Source of the DNA: an uncultured Pelagibacteraceae bacterium
Lineage (GTDB): Bacteria; Pseudomonadota; Alphaproteobacteria; Pelagibacterales; Pelagibacteraceae
Assembly (NCBI GenBank): GCA_902626725.1
Contig: CACOGI010000001.1
Span: 62,001 to 126,000 of the forward strand
Reading direction: 5' to 3'
DNA length: 64,000 nucleotides
Each line of letters starts with the position of its first letter. Position 1 is the first letter of the stretch. Below the pieces are notes generated by a model, which had not been told where the DNA came from, searched no databases, and saw nothing but the letters and a program-made list of their open reading frames with translations. A program made the position numbers and the translations under genes. This document shows positions 13,084 to 22,770 of this stretch, one piece after another.

Positions 13084-13582
13084 TTAATTCAATTATTTTT
13101 TTTGTTATTTCTAATTTTGAAAGCTTATCACATTTAATTTGATAATTAGCTTTTGCATAAATTTTGGATCTTTTGTTAATTAATTTGTTTAAATCACTTT
13201 CATTCAATTGTATTGCAATTGGCCTTTTTTGGCTATTTTTTATTCTATTTATTAGATTTTTATTTTCCCATCTCAACCAAATTGAAATATGATTTTTCAA
13301 GACTTCACTTTGTATTTTTTTGTTAATAAAAGCTCCACCTCCTAAAGATATTACTGAATTTGTTTTTTTTAAATTTTGAAGGGAAATTTTTTCTTCCAAT
13401 TTTCTAAAAAAGGCTTCTCCTTTTTTTATAAACAATTCAGAGATATTCATGTTTTCATTAATTTCTATTTCTTGATCAATATCAATAAACTTTTTACTAA
13501 GTTTTTTTGAAACTATTTTTCCTAGAGTTGTTTTACCAGACCCCATCATACCTATAAAAACAAGATTTTTATTTGATTCCAT
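13070..13582 (-). CDS. aroK: Shikimate kinase (likely start MESNKNLVF)
   Basis: VFIGMMGSGKTTLGKIVSKKL, DIDQEIE, ISLGGGAF. Confidence 0.93.
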   Translation of the reverse strand: MESNKNLVFIGMMGSGKTTLGKIVSKKLSKKFIDIDQEIEINENMNISELFIKKGEAFFRKLEEKISLQNLKKTNSVISLGGGAFINKKIQSEVLKNHISIWLRWENKNLINRIKNSQKRPIAIQLNESDLNKLINKRSKIYAKANYQIKCDKLSKLEITKKIIELNEKK

Positions 13583-13639
13583 ATGTTTATTTATTGAAAA
13601 AACACAAATATGTCTTAATTTGAAAATACTTAAAGATAT

Positions 13640-13822
13640 ATGCAATTTTATAAAAAAACAAGATCAACAAGTTTTAACTTTTTTAGCTTAGCGATAAAGA
13701 TGCTTATTATTATGATAATTTTTGCTGGTATTGTTTTTTTATTAAATAAAGTAAATTTTCCAGCTCCTAATAAGACAATAGAAAAAATTATACCAAATGA
13801 AAATTTTAAGATTGTTAAATAA
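13640..13822 (+). CDS. Small single-TM hypothetical protein
   Basis: 60 aa with one hydrophobic segment; overlaps the next ORF by 26 nt. Confidence 0.45.
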   Translation: MQFYKKTRSTSFNFFSLAIKMLIIMIIFAGIVFLLNKVNFPAPNKTIEKIIPNENFKIVK

Positions 13823-15575
13823 GATATTTTTATCAATTTTAATATTTTTTTTTTTAATTTCTAGCAATCTGTATTCAGAAGATCAGCCAGTAGATATATG
13901 GAATATTGATAAAACAAAAATTGGTCAAAATAAAGAAAATCAAAACACAGGTCAAAAAAAAGAAAATAAAGATTTAAATGAGAGTTCGTCTTCAAATATT
14001 TTAAAGATTGAAATTCAGGACTCAATAAAAGAGATAGAACTTGATCAAAATCTGGATTCAAAACAAATAAAAATTTTAGGATTATATGATCCTGAAGATT
14101 TTGGCCTTGATATTAATATGTGGTTAAAATCTGATGGCGACCAACTAAAAAATATTTTTGCTAAACTAAATAAAATGAATCTATCCAAAGATGCTAAAGA
14201 ATTAATGAATATTTCCCTTCTAACAAATGCACATCATCCAGAAAAAAATATAACAGATAAAGAATTTATTAAAATTAAATCTGACTGGTTGAAAAAAAAT
14301 TCCGATCTAGATTTAATAGAAAAATATATTACAAGGAATCAAATTTTTGATAGTCATTCAGAATTAACTAGATTTTTAGTAGACCAACATCTATCTAAAG
14401 CGAATGTTGAAAAAGCGTGTGAAATTTTTTCAAAAAAACAAGAACCAATCATGGATGAGTATCTCTCAAAATTTAATATATATTGTTTAGTTGAAACTGA
14501 AAGAAATGAAGAAGCTCAGTTATTGTTAGATTTAAAAAAAGAACTTGGTTTCAAAGATATATATTTTGAAGAAAAAATATCTTACCTATTAGGGTATTCT
14601 AATGAAGTAGATAAAACTATTTCAGAAAAATCTATTCTTGATTTTCATTTAGCACAAAAAACAAATCCAGAATTTCTATTTGAACCAAAAGAAAGTACAA
14701 AAAAAATAATTTGGAAATATTTATCTTCATTTAATTTACTTAGCTCTTCTTTGGAAATTGATATTTCTGAATTAGATAAGATTTCTATACTTGAAAAAGC
14801 AACACATGATAAAAACTATTCCGAGGAAGATTTATTTGAGTTATATAAAAGGTTTCAGTTTAATTTAAATCAACTTTTAAATGTGAGAAAATTTACTCAA
14901 TCAATGTCTAATATTGAGGGAAGAGCCTTAATATATCAGAAGATTTTGCTTGAGTCTGAAAAAATTGAAAGATTAAAATTATTAAAAATTTTAAAAGACT
15001 CATTCAAAAAAGATAATTTGGAGAATGCTTTTGACACAGAACTTAAAAAATTTTTAGAAGATATTAATCCAACAGACATTCCAGATAATTTGACCAGTTT
15101 TTACTATACAAATATTGAAATTGAAAAAAATAAAGAAAAAAAAATCAAATATAATAAAGATATTATGCATCAGTCAAAACTTATTAATTATTTCAATGGA
15201 AACTATCCAAAGACAAAAATTGAAAAAGATTTAGAGAATTTTTTAAAAAAAATAAAAAAAAATAAAAAATATTTTTTTTCTAAAAAAGACAAAATATTTT
15301 TAGAATCACTTAAATCTGATGGAATTGAGATTTCAAAAAGATATGAAAATTTATATGAAGTAAATCAATCAGAGATTCCAACAGATATTCAAATTATGAT
15401 TAATAATGATGAAAAAGGTGCTGCGTTATTAAGAATAGCAGAAGTGATTGGACAAGATAATCTTGAAAGAATTGATGATGATACTATATATTTTATAATT
15501 TCTACTCTAAATCAATTAAATATTGATCAGATAAGAAATAAAATTTTATTAAAAGTTCTACCTTTAAAAGTTTAA
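13797..15575 (+). CDS. Secreted or periplasmic hypothetical protein (592 aa)
   Basis: N-terminal signal-like ILRLLNKIFLSILIFFFLISSNLYS followed by a long helical, charged body. Confidence 0.7.
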   Translation: MKILRLLNKIFLSILIFFFLISSNLYSEDQPVDIWNIDKTKIGQNKENQNTGQKKENKDLNESSSSNILKIEIQDSIKEIELDQNLDSKQIKILGLYDPEDFGLDINMWLKSDGDQLKNIFAKLNKMNLSKDAKELMNISLLTNAHHPEKNITDKEFIKIKSDWLKKNSDLDLIEKYITRNQIFDSHSELTRFLVDQHLSKANVEKACEIFSKKQEPIMDEYLSKFNIYCLVETERNEEAQLLLDLKKELGFKDIYFEEKISYLLGYSNEVDKTISEKSILDFHLAQKTNPEFLFEPKESTKKIIWKYLSSFNLLSSSLEIDISELDKISILEKATHDKNYSEEDLFELYKRFQFNLNQLLNVRKFTQSMSNIEGRALIYQKILLESEKIERLKLLKILKDSFKKDNLENAFDTELKKFLEDINPTDIPDNLTSFYYTNIEIEKNKEKKIKYNKDIMHQSKLINYFNGNYPKTKIEKDLENFLKKIKKNKKYFFSKKDKIFLESLKSDGIEISKRYENLYEVNQSEIPTDIQIMINNDEKGAALLRIAEVIGQDNLERIDDDTIYFIISTLNQLNIDQIRNKILLKVLPLKV

Positions 15576-15598
15576 AAATTAGTTTATCTATTTATTTT

Positions 15599-16123
15599 AT
15601 GAGTATTAAAGATATCATAACTGTACCTGATGAAACACTTAAAAAGATTTCAGAGCCTGTAGAAAAAATTGGGGTTAATGAAAAAAAACTCATTAACGAT
15701 TTATTTGAAACAATGTATAACTCTAAAGGAATTGGACTTGCAGCTGTACAAGTGGGAATTCTTAAAAGAATTTTAGTTATTGATGTTTCATCTAAAGATG
15801 AAAAAAAACAACCCTTAAGTTTTATAAATCCAAGTATTAAAAAAGTTAGTAACGAAATGTCAATTTATGAAGAAGGATGTCTATCAATACCCGAAACTTT
15901 TATTGAAATTGAAAGACCTAAAATATGTGAGGTTGAATACATTGATTTAAATGGAAAAAAAAGAAGTATGAAATGCGATGGTCTTTTATCAACTTGTCTC
16001 CAACATGAAATAAATCATTTAGATGGAAAACTAATAATTGATCATTTATCAAAATTAAAAAGAGATATTATTATAAAAAAAATTTCAAAATCAAAAAAAA
16101 ATCCTGATAGAATATTAGTTTAA
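15599..16123 (+). CDS. def: Peptide deformylase
   Basis: GIGLAAVQVG, EGCLSIP, CLQHEINHLDG. Confidence 0.97.
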   Translation: MSIKDIITVPDETLKKISEPVEKIGVNEKKLINDLFETMYNSKGIGLAAVQVGILKRILVIDVSSKDEKKQPLSFINPSIKKVSNEMSIYEEGCLSIPETFIEIERPKICEVEYIDLNGKKRSMKCDGLLSTCLQHEINHLDGKLIIDHLSKLKRDIIIKKISKSKKNPDRILV

Positions 16124-16125
16124 CA

Positions 16126-17058
16126 ATGTCTAAAAAGATTATTTTCATGGGTACACCACTTTTTGCTGTACCAATACTGAAATCTTTATATCAAAATGGA
16201 TACTCAATATCAGTAGTTTACACGCAACCTCCACAAAAATCTCATCGCGGTCAGAAAATAAATAAATCACCAGTCCAGGGTATTTCAGAAACTTTAAATA
16301 TAGATTTTAGATATCCACAAATTTTAAAAAATAATATTGAGGAATATGAATTCTTAAAAAAGCTAAACGCAGATCTTTCGATTGTTGTTGCTTATGGGCA
16401 AATAATACCTAAAGAATTTTTGAATTTAACAAAAAAGGGTTTTATTAATATTCATGCATCTATACTTCCAAAATGGAGAGGTGCGGCTCCTATCCAAAGA
16501 TCAATTATGAATTTAGATGATGAAACAGGAATAAGCATAATGAAAATTAATGAGGAACTAGACAGTGGACCAGTGAGCAACATATATAAAATAAAACTTG
16601 ATCAAAAACTTAATGCTAAAGAAGTTTCAGAAAAACTCTCACTTTTAGCAGCTGATAAAATTTTAGATAATGTTGATGATATTTTTGATGAGAAATCAAA
16701 TTTTATTGATCAAGATCACTCCAAAGCGACCTATGCCAAAAAGATTACTAAAAACGAAGGAAAAATCGATTGGAGTGGAGATGCTTTGAGCATTATTGGA
16801 AAAATTAATGGCCTGTATCCTTCTCCAGGAGCTTTTTTTAATTTTAATGGAGAGAGATACAAAATTTTAAAAGCAGAAATAGGTAATGGCATTGGTAAAA
16901 ATGGTGAAGTTATTACTGATAATCTTGAAGTAGCTTGTAATAATGAAAAATCTATTAAAATTCTTGAAATTCAAAGAGAGGGAAAAAAAGTGCAAAAAAT
17001 TGGAGAATTTATGCTTGGATCTAAAATTAGAAAAGGCTCTGTAATATCTAATGTTTAG
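16126..17058 (+). CDS. fmt: Methionyl-tRNA formyltransferase
   Basis: IIFMGTPLFAVPIL, INIHASILPKWRGAAPIQRSI, GLYPSPGAF. Confidence 0.97.
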   Translation: MSKKIIFMGTPLFAVPILKSLYQNGYSISVVYTQPPQKSHRGQKINKSPVQGISETLNIDFRYPQILKNNIEEYEFLKKLNADLSIVVAYGQIIPKEFLNLTKKGFINIHASILPKWRGAAPIQRSIMNLDDETGISIMKINEELDSGPVSNIYKIKLDQKLNAKEVSEKLSLLAADKILDNVDDIFDEKSNFIDQDHSKATYAKKITKNEGKIDWSGDALSIIGKINGLYPSPGAFFNFNGERYKILKAEIGNGIGKNGEVITDNLEVACNNEKSIKILEIQREGKKVQKIGEFMLGSKIRKGSVISNV

Positions 17059-17791
17059 GTATCAGATATTAATAGAATATGTAGGAACTAATTTTAGAGG
17101 TTGGCAAATTCAAACTAAAGGCAAAACTATACAAGGGCTTATTCAAACCAAAATTTCAAAACTATTAAAAGAAAAAATTATTTTAGTTGGTGCTGGTAGG
17201 TTAGATAAGGGGGTTCATGCGATTGAACAATCTGCACATTTTGAGTGTAAAACTAAAATTTTAAATTTAGATAAATTTCTAAAATCTCTAAACTTTTTTT
17301 TGAATAAAGACATGGTGACAGTTCTAAAACTTAAAAAACGAGGCAAAGATTTTCATGCACGATTTTCAGCAAAAATGAGAATATACAGGTATGTCATAAT
17401 CAATAGATTTAGTACACCGGTATTAAACAAGAATAGGGGATGGCATATTATTAAAAAGCTTGATTTAGTTATGATGAAAAAAGCAGCAAAAACATTGGTT
17501 GGTACCAAAGATTTTTCAACTTTTAGAGCCTCAACTTGTAGAGCTAAAAGTCCTATTAAAACAATGAAACTTGTAAAAATAAAATCAAAAAATAATCAAA
17601 TAGAAATAGAGTTTCGATCTCAATCTTTTTTACAACAACAAGTCCGTTCAATGGTAGGTTGTTTAAAATACGTAGGCGAAAAAAAATGGACCTTGGAAAA
17701 ATTCAATTTTGTTATGGGCTCAAAAAAAAGAACTTTATGTGCACCGCCAGCACCACCTGAAGGACTTTATTTAGTGAGAGTTATTTATTAA
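17051..17791 (+). CDS. truA: tRNA pseudouridine synthase A
   Basis: IEYVGTNFRGWQIQ, AGRLDKGVHA, FLQQQVRSMVG. Confidence 0.96.
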   Translation: MFRYQILIEYVGTNFRGWQIQTKGKTIQGLIQTKISKLLKEKIILVGAGRLDKGVHAIEQSAHFECKTKILNLDKFLKSLNFFLNKDMVTVLKLKKRGKDFHARFSAKMRIYRYVIINRFSTPVLNKNRGWHIIKKLDLVMMKKAAKTLVGTKDFSTFRASTCRAKSPIKTMKLVKIKSKNNQIEIEFRSQSFLQQQVRSMVGCLKYVGEKKWTLEKFNFVMGSKKRTLCAPPAPPEGLYLVRVIY

Positions 17792-18262
17792 TTTTTTTTT
17801 GTTACCCATTGCAAACTTTTTATTAATTCTCCATCTAGACTCTTCTCTTATAATATATCCACAGCAATTTTTTGAACCACATCTGCAAGGAAATTGTTTA
17901 TAGTCTTTATCATAACCAAATCCATAGTCACACGTAAACTCCTCGCCTTTTTTAATATTACGAATTGCAGTAATCCATACTTTTAAACCTTTGCCATTAT
18001 AATCACAGTTATTGTTGCAACTATGGTTTACTAGACCCGCAATATTCCATGAAAAATCTCCATCGAGGGTATATTTTTTGTTTAATGTGAATAAGTATAT
18101 CGGTTTCTTATTATCAAACTTAACTGACTCTTCCACTTCCTTATTTGTGATAATTTTTCCAACGTAATCTATTATTTTTGTTCCTTTTTTAATATCACGT
18201 GCAGCGTAAAGACCTCGTCCTTTCTTATCAATTTTAGATTTTCTAATTTTAAACAATTTCAT
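17771..18262 (-). CDS. SET-domain protein with Cys-rich post-SET motif
   Basis: GRGLYAARDIKKGTKIIDYVGK, LVNHSCNNNCDYNG, EEFTCDYGF, FPCRCGSKNCCGYI. Confidence 0.88.
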   Translation of the reverse strand: MKLFKIRKSKIDKKGRGLYAARDIKKGTKIIDYVGKIITNKEVEESVKFDNKKPIYLFTLNKKYTLDGDFSWNIAGLVNHSCNNNCDYNGKGLKVWITAIRNIKKGEEFTCDYGFGYDKDYKQFPCRCGSKNCCGYIIREESRWRINKKFAMGNKKKLINNSH

Positions 18263-18292
18263 AGAATCGATTTATAATGATCTAGAAATTAA

Positions 18293-19216
18293 TCAATTGA
18301 ATTCAATAAGTGCGTTAACGTGTTCATTGGCACTTTCAGCTAAAGCATTTAAATCATATCCACCTTCAAGTATTGAAACAACTTTGCCTTGAGTGAACTC
18401 TTTTGTAGCAGCTAGGGTTCTTCTTGTTATCTCATAAAAATCTTTTGAAGTTAATTGAAATTGGGCTAATGGATCATCTTTATGCGCATCAAAACCTGCT
18501 GAGAATAAAAGAAAATCAGGTTTATATTTAACTAGTCTTTCTAAAACTCTATCGAAAGCATTAAAATACTGTTCAGAGTTAGTTCCTGCAGGTAATGGAA
18601 TATTTAGAGAATTATTAAAGTCTCCCTTATCTTTATCTGTTCCTCCTCCTGGGTAAAACGGATATTGGTGAGTGGATATATATAGTGAATTCTTGTTATC
18701 GCGCATGACATCATAATTTCCATTCCCCCAGTGAACATCAAAATCTACACAAGCAATCCTTTTGTATTTATACTTTTTTATCAAATAATTAGCTGCTACC
18801 CCAGCATTTGATATACAGCAGAATCCCATGGCTTTATTTTTTTCCGCATGGTGTCCTGGTGGTCTTGCTAAGCAGAAAGCATTTTTAAATTGATTATTTT
18901 CTATTCCATCTATTGCTCTAATAGTTGATCCTGCAGCATCAAACACAGCTTTTTTGCTATTTGGTGATATGACTGTATCACCATCCAAAAACTTAAGACC
19001 TTTTTGGGGAAATGAGTTTTTCAAATTATCAATATAGTTTTTAGAATGTGTCATTGCTAGAATATCTTCAGGTACATTGTCAGGTTTTTCCCAAATAAGA
19101 TCTTTTCTCTTTTTTAACTTTTGTTTAATAGCTATTACTCTTTTAGGTTGTTCAGGATGACCGTCTCCTGTATCGTGCTTTTCATAAGAATCAGAGTTTA
19201 TGATTGCAGTTTTCAT
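18293..19216 (-). CDS. Histone-deacetylase-family (class II-like) amidohydrolase
   Basis: RPPGHHAEKNKAMGFCCISNAGVAA, VDFDVHWGNG, SAGFDAHKDDPL. Confidence 0.93.
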   Translation of the reverse strand: MKTAIINSDSYEKHDTGDGHPEQPKRVIAIKQKLKKRKDLIWEKPDNVPEDILAMTHSKNYIDNLKNSFPQKGLKFLDGDTVISPNSKKAVFDAAGSTIRAIDGIENNQFKNAFCLARPPGHHAEKNKAMGFCCISNAGVAANYLIKKYKYKRIACVDFDVHWGNGNYDVMRDNKNSLYISTHQYPFYPGGGTDKDKGDFNNSLNIPLPAGTNSEQYFNAFDRVLERLVKYKPDFLLFSAGFDAHKDDPLAQFQLTSKDFYEITRRTLAATKEFTQGKVVSILEGGYDLNALAESANEHVNALIEFN

Positions 19217-20370
19217 TTAAAATAATTTCGCAGAATATTAAAATAAATTTTCTTAAGATTTTTTAAATCTTTTAAGGATACTGCTTCATCAACTTTATGC
19301 ATAGTTTTTCCAACTAGACCAAATTCAAGACCGGGTGATATAGTTTTTATAAACCGTAGGTCTGAAGTTCCTCCAGTTGTAGACAATTTAGGTTTAATTT
19401 TAGTAATTTTTTTTATAATTTTTTGTATCATAAATGTAGTTCTATTAGGCTTTGTTAAAAAAGCCTCACCAGAAACACGATAATCAATTCTAAACTTCGA
19501 TTTATTTTTCTTAGACATCTTTTTGAAAATTTTATTTAGTCTTTTTTTAATAGAATTTGAAGAATGTTTATTGTTAAATCTTATGTTAAAAGTAGCTTCT
19601 GCTGATTTAGGAATAACGTTATCGGCGGTATTATCTATATTTATTTTTGTAACCTCTAAATTTGTCGGTTGGAAATCTTTTGTGCCTTTATCAAATTTTA
19701 TATCTTTTAATTCTTTTAAAATTTTTACAATAATAGTTGAAGGATTATTTGCTCTATGAGGATATGCAACGTGACCTTGTTGACCAAATATAGTTAACTT
19801 ACCAGTTAAACTGCCCCTTCGACCAATTTTAATCATATCACCTAATTTATTTGGATTAGTGGGCTCACCAACTAGGCAAAAATTAATTCTCTCTTTTCTT
19901 TTTTTTAAATATTCTACAACTTTTTTGGTGCCATTTATTGCATCACCTTCTTCATCACCTGTAATTAATAAGCTAATTGATCCATTAAATTTTTTATTTT
20001 CTACTAAAAAAGTGCTTACAGCTGAAACAAAAGCTGCAACAGAGCTTTTCATATCATTTGCACCTCTTCCAATTAGATGCCCTTTTTTTATAGATGGTTT
20101 AAACGGATTCACTGTCCAATCTTTTACATTGCCTGGAGGCACAACATCTAAATGACCTGCATAACAAAAGTTAGGTTTTTTTGTACCTAACCTTGCATAT
20201 AAATTTTTAACAGGTTTAAAGCCTTTCTCTTTGAACTCTAGTATTTTTGTTTTGAAACCAAGTTTTTTTAATTTTTTTTCTAAAAACTTCATCACACCTG
20301 CATCAACTGGTGTTATTGTTGGAAATCTGATTAGCTCTTTGGCTAATTTTAACTCATTATAAGTTTTCAT
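19213..20370 (-). CDS. dapE: Succinyl-diaminopimelate desuccinylase
   Basis: YAGHLDVVPPG, GRGANDMKSSVAAF, ITGDEEGDAINGT, TTGGTSDLRF. Confidence 0.95.
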   Translation of the reverse strand: MKTYNELKLAKELIRFPTITPVDAGVMKFLEKKLKKLGFKTKILEFKEKGFKPVKNLYARLGTKKPNFCYAGHLDVVPPGNVKDWTVNPFKPSIKKGHLIGRGANDMKSSVAAFVSAVSTFLVENKKFNGSISLLITGDEEGDAINGTKKVVEYLKKRKERINFCLVGEPTNPNKLGDMIKIGRRGSLTGKLTIFGQQGHVAYPHRANNPSTIIVKILKELKDIKFDKGTKDFQPTNLEVTKINIDNTADNVIPKSAEATFNIRFNNKHSSNSIKKRLNKIFKKMSKKNKSKFRIDYRVSGEAFLTKPNRTTFMIQKIIKKITKIKPKLSTTGGTSDLRFIKTISPGLEFGLVGKTMHKVDEAVSLKDLKNLKKIYFNILRNYFK

Positions 20371-20372
20371 TT

Positions 20373-21200
20373 CTAATCTCTTAAAAGGTCGTTTATGGAT
20401 GTTTTTGATCTTGTCTTTTCATCAACTTGTTTAATTATAACAGCACAATACAATGAAGGCACAGATGAATTATTTTTATCAGGCAATGAACCTGGAACAA
20501 CAACTGAGTAAGGTGGAATTTTACCATAGGTAATTTTTCCTGTTTTTCTGTCGACTATTTTAGTCGATTGACCAATATACATTCCCATACTTAATACTGA
20601 ACCTTCTCCTACAATCACTCCCTCGACTACTTCTGACATGGCCCCTAGAAAAACATTATCCTCAATTATTGTAGGTAAGGCTTGCGCTGGTTCTAAAACT
20701 CCTCCGACACCTGAGCCAGCTGAGATATGACAATTTCTTCCTATTTGACAGCAGCTCCCTGCTCTTGCAAATGTATCTATCATTGTTCCTTCATCAATGT
20801 ATGCACCAATATTCACGTAGCATGGCATTAGTACAGCATTCTTACCGACAAATGATCCTTTTCTGACTGGTGAATTAGGCACCATTCTAAAGCCAGCCCT
20901 TTCGTGATCTTCTTTTGACCATCCAGCAGTTTTACCTTTTAACAAATGAGATTTATCGTACCAGCTACTGTAAGGACCATTTAAATTTTCCATTGGATAG
21001 ATTCTAAAACTTAACATAATAGCTTTTTTTAAATGTTGGTGTGTTACCCAATTTCCATTAATTTTTTCAGCAACTCTGGATTTGCCACTATCTAAGTCAC
21101 TAATCACCTGGTTGATAGCATCCTTAATCTTTTGATCTGAGTTTTGGTTTATTTGATCTTTGATTTCCCAAGCATCATTGATAATTTTTTCTAAAGACAT
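20373..21200 (-). CDS. dapD: Tetrahydrodipicolinate N-succinyltransferase
   Basis: Left-handed beta-helix; RMVPNSPVRKGSFVGKNAVLMPCYVNIGAYIDEGTMIDTFA. Confidence 0.97.
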   Translation of the reverse strand: MSLEKIINDAWEIKDQINQNSDQKIKDAINQVISDLDSGKSRVAEKINGNWVTHQHLKKAIMLSFRIYPMENLNGPYSSWYDKSHLLKGKTAGWSKEDHERAGFRMVPNSPVRKGSFVGKNAVLMPCYVNIGAYIDEGTMIDTFARAGSCCQIGRNCHISAGSGVGGVLEPAQALPTIIEDNVFLGAMSEVVEGVIVGEGSVLSMGMYIGQSTKIVDRKTGKITYGKIPPYSVVVPGSLPDKNNSSVPSLYCAVIIKQVDEKTRSKTSINDLLRD

Positions 21201-21203
21201 AAT

Positions 21204-21896
21204 CTATTGACTTTTTAATAACCTTATTTCTTTCAGAAATAAAGATAGATTTTCAATTTTATGAGAAATATAATCTTTATCAGAGTCTATCATTCCAAAG
21301 TGCTCATCATTGATTAACCAAACAGTTGTACACCCTCTTGCATAACCAATACTGAGATTTTTAGCGATATCCTCTATATAAATGGTTTCTTTCGGATTAA
21401 TACCAAATTTTTTGACCATTAAATCAAAAGTTTTTTCTTCAGGTTTGGGTATGTATCCGGCATCTTTGATATCAAAGATTTTATCTCTACCAAAAAGATC
21501 ATAAATACCGAGATGTGTTAAGATATTTTCTGCATGTTCCGCGCTTCCATTGGTGAAAATAAATTTTTCCATATCTAGTTTTTTAAGTTCATTTCTCATT
21601 ACTTTATCCTCTTTCATGAATGAAAGATCTATTGTGTGAACATATTCTAAGAATTCTTCGGGTGGTATTTTGTGATGTATCATTAATCCATTTAAACTTG
21701 TGTTATATTTATAAAAATAATTAGTTTGAAGTTCCTTGGCTTTTTGGGTATTTATTTTTAATTTCTCTGAGATAAACATTGTCATTCTTTTGGAAACCTG
21801 ACCAAATACTCTCTCCAATGAATAGTTATTATGTTTTCCATAACAAACACCATCAAGGTCTAAAAGCAGATATTTCATGTTTTTAATATTTTTCAT
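21204..21896 (-). CDS. HAD-family pyrimidine 5'-nucleotidase-like
   Basis: LLLDLDGVCYG, FTNGSAEHAENIL, KPEEKTFDLM, YIEDIAKNL. Confidence 0.85.
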   Translation of the reverse strand: MKNIKNMKYLLLDLDGVCYGKHNNYSLERVFGQVSKRMTMFISEKLKINTQKAKELQTNYFYKYNTSLNGLMIHHKIPPEEFLEYVHTIDLSFMKEDKVMRNELKKLDMEKFIFTNGSAEHAENILTHLGIYDLFGRDKIFDIKDAGYIPKPEEKTFDLMVKKFGINPKETIYIEDIAKNLSIGYARGCTTVWLINDEHFGMIDSDKDYISHKIENLSLFLKEIRLLKSQ

Positions 21897-22741
21897 TTTC
21901 TTATTAACGTTCCAGAACCTTTGTCAGAAAAAATTTCGAATAAAATTGAATGTTGTTTTCTTCCATCAATTATTCCAACAGCTGTAACTCCATTATTAAC
22001 TGCATCTAAACAAGTGTTTATTTTTGGGATCATACCTTCAGTAATAGTTTCATTTTTTATCATTTCTAAAATTTCCGACGAAGATATTTCTTCTATTAGT
22101 TTTTTTTCTTTACTCAAAACTCCTTCAACATTTGTCATAAGAAGTAATCTTCTTGATTTCAAAGATTTTGCTACAGCTCCTGCAGTAGTATCTCCATTAA
22201 TATTGTATGTTTGATTATTTTTTCCAAGACCAAGTGGAGAAATTATAGGAATCTGATTTTTTTTAATTATATTTAACAAAAAAGTATTATCTATTTCACT
22301 TGGTGTTCCAACAAAACCAAGCTCTTCTGTCTCCGGCACCACTTTAATGATATTATTATTTTTTGTATGAATTGAAATTGCTGAAGTTTTTTTTTCAATT
22401 AGAGAATTTACAATGTCATTATTAAAATCAATTAAAACTTTTTCAACTATATCTATAATTTTTTCATCAGTGACTCTTAGTCCTCTAATGAATTTTGATT
22501 GAATATTAGATTTTTCTAATTCTTTTTTTATTCTTGGACCACCACCATGAACTACTACAATAGATATTCCTAAGCTATTTAATATACTTATGTCTGTTAT
22601 AAAATTATTGAAAATATTTCTGTCAATAAAGACATTGCCACCGTATTTAATTACAATTAATTCATTTTTATATTTTTCAATATATTTAGAAACTTCGTCA
22701 ATCGGAGGCCCATTTTTAGGTAATATCTTTTTAATATCCAT
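21893..22741 (-). CDS. argB: Acetylglutamate kinase
   Basis: IKYGGNVF, VVVHGGGPRIKKELEK, INGDTTAGAVAKSL, MTNVEGVL. Confidence 0.96.
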   Translation of the reverse strand: MDIKKILPKNGPPIDEVSKYIEKYKNELIVIKYGGNVFIDRNIFNNFITDISILNSLGISIVVVHGGGPRIKKELEKSNIQSKFIRGLRVTDEKIIDIVEKVLIDFNNDIVNSLIEKKTSAISIHTKNNNIIKVVPETEELGFVGTPSEIDNTFLLNIIKKNQIPIISPLGLGKNNQTYNINGDTTAGAVAKSLKSRRLLLMTNVEGVLSKEKKLIEEISSSEILEMIKNETITEGMIPKINTCLDAVNNGVTAVGIIDGRKQHSILFEIFSDKGSGTLIRK

Positions 22742-22770
22742 TGTATAAATTTTGACTGATTACTAAAATA

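Noticed and set aside
19859-20155. 98-aa plus-strand ORF antisense to dapE
   Set aside because: Antisense frame with no independent support.
21921-22214. 97-aa plus-strand ORF antisense to argB
   Set aside because: Antisense frame with no independent support.
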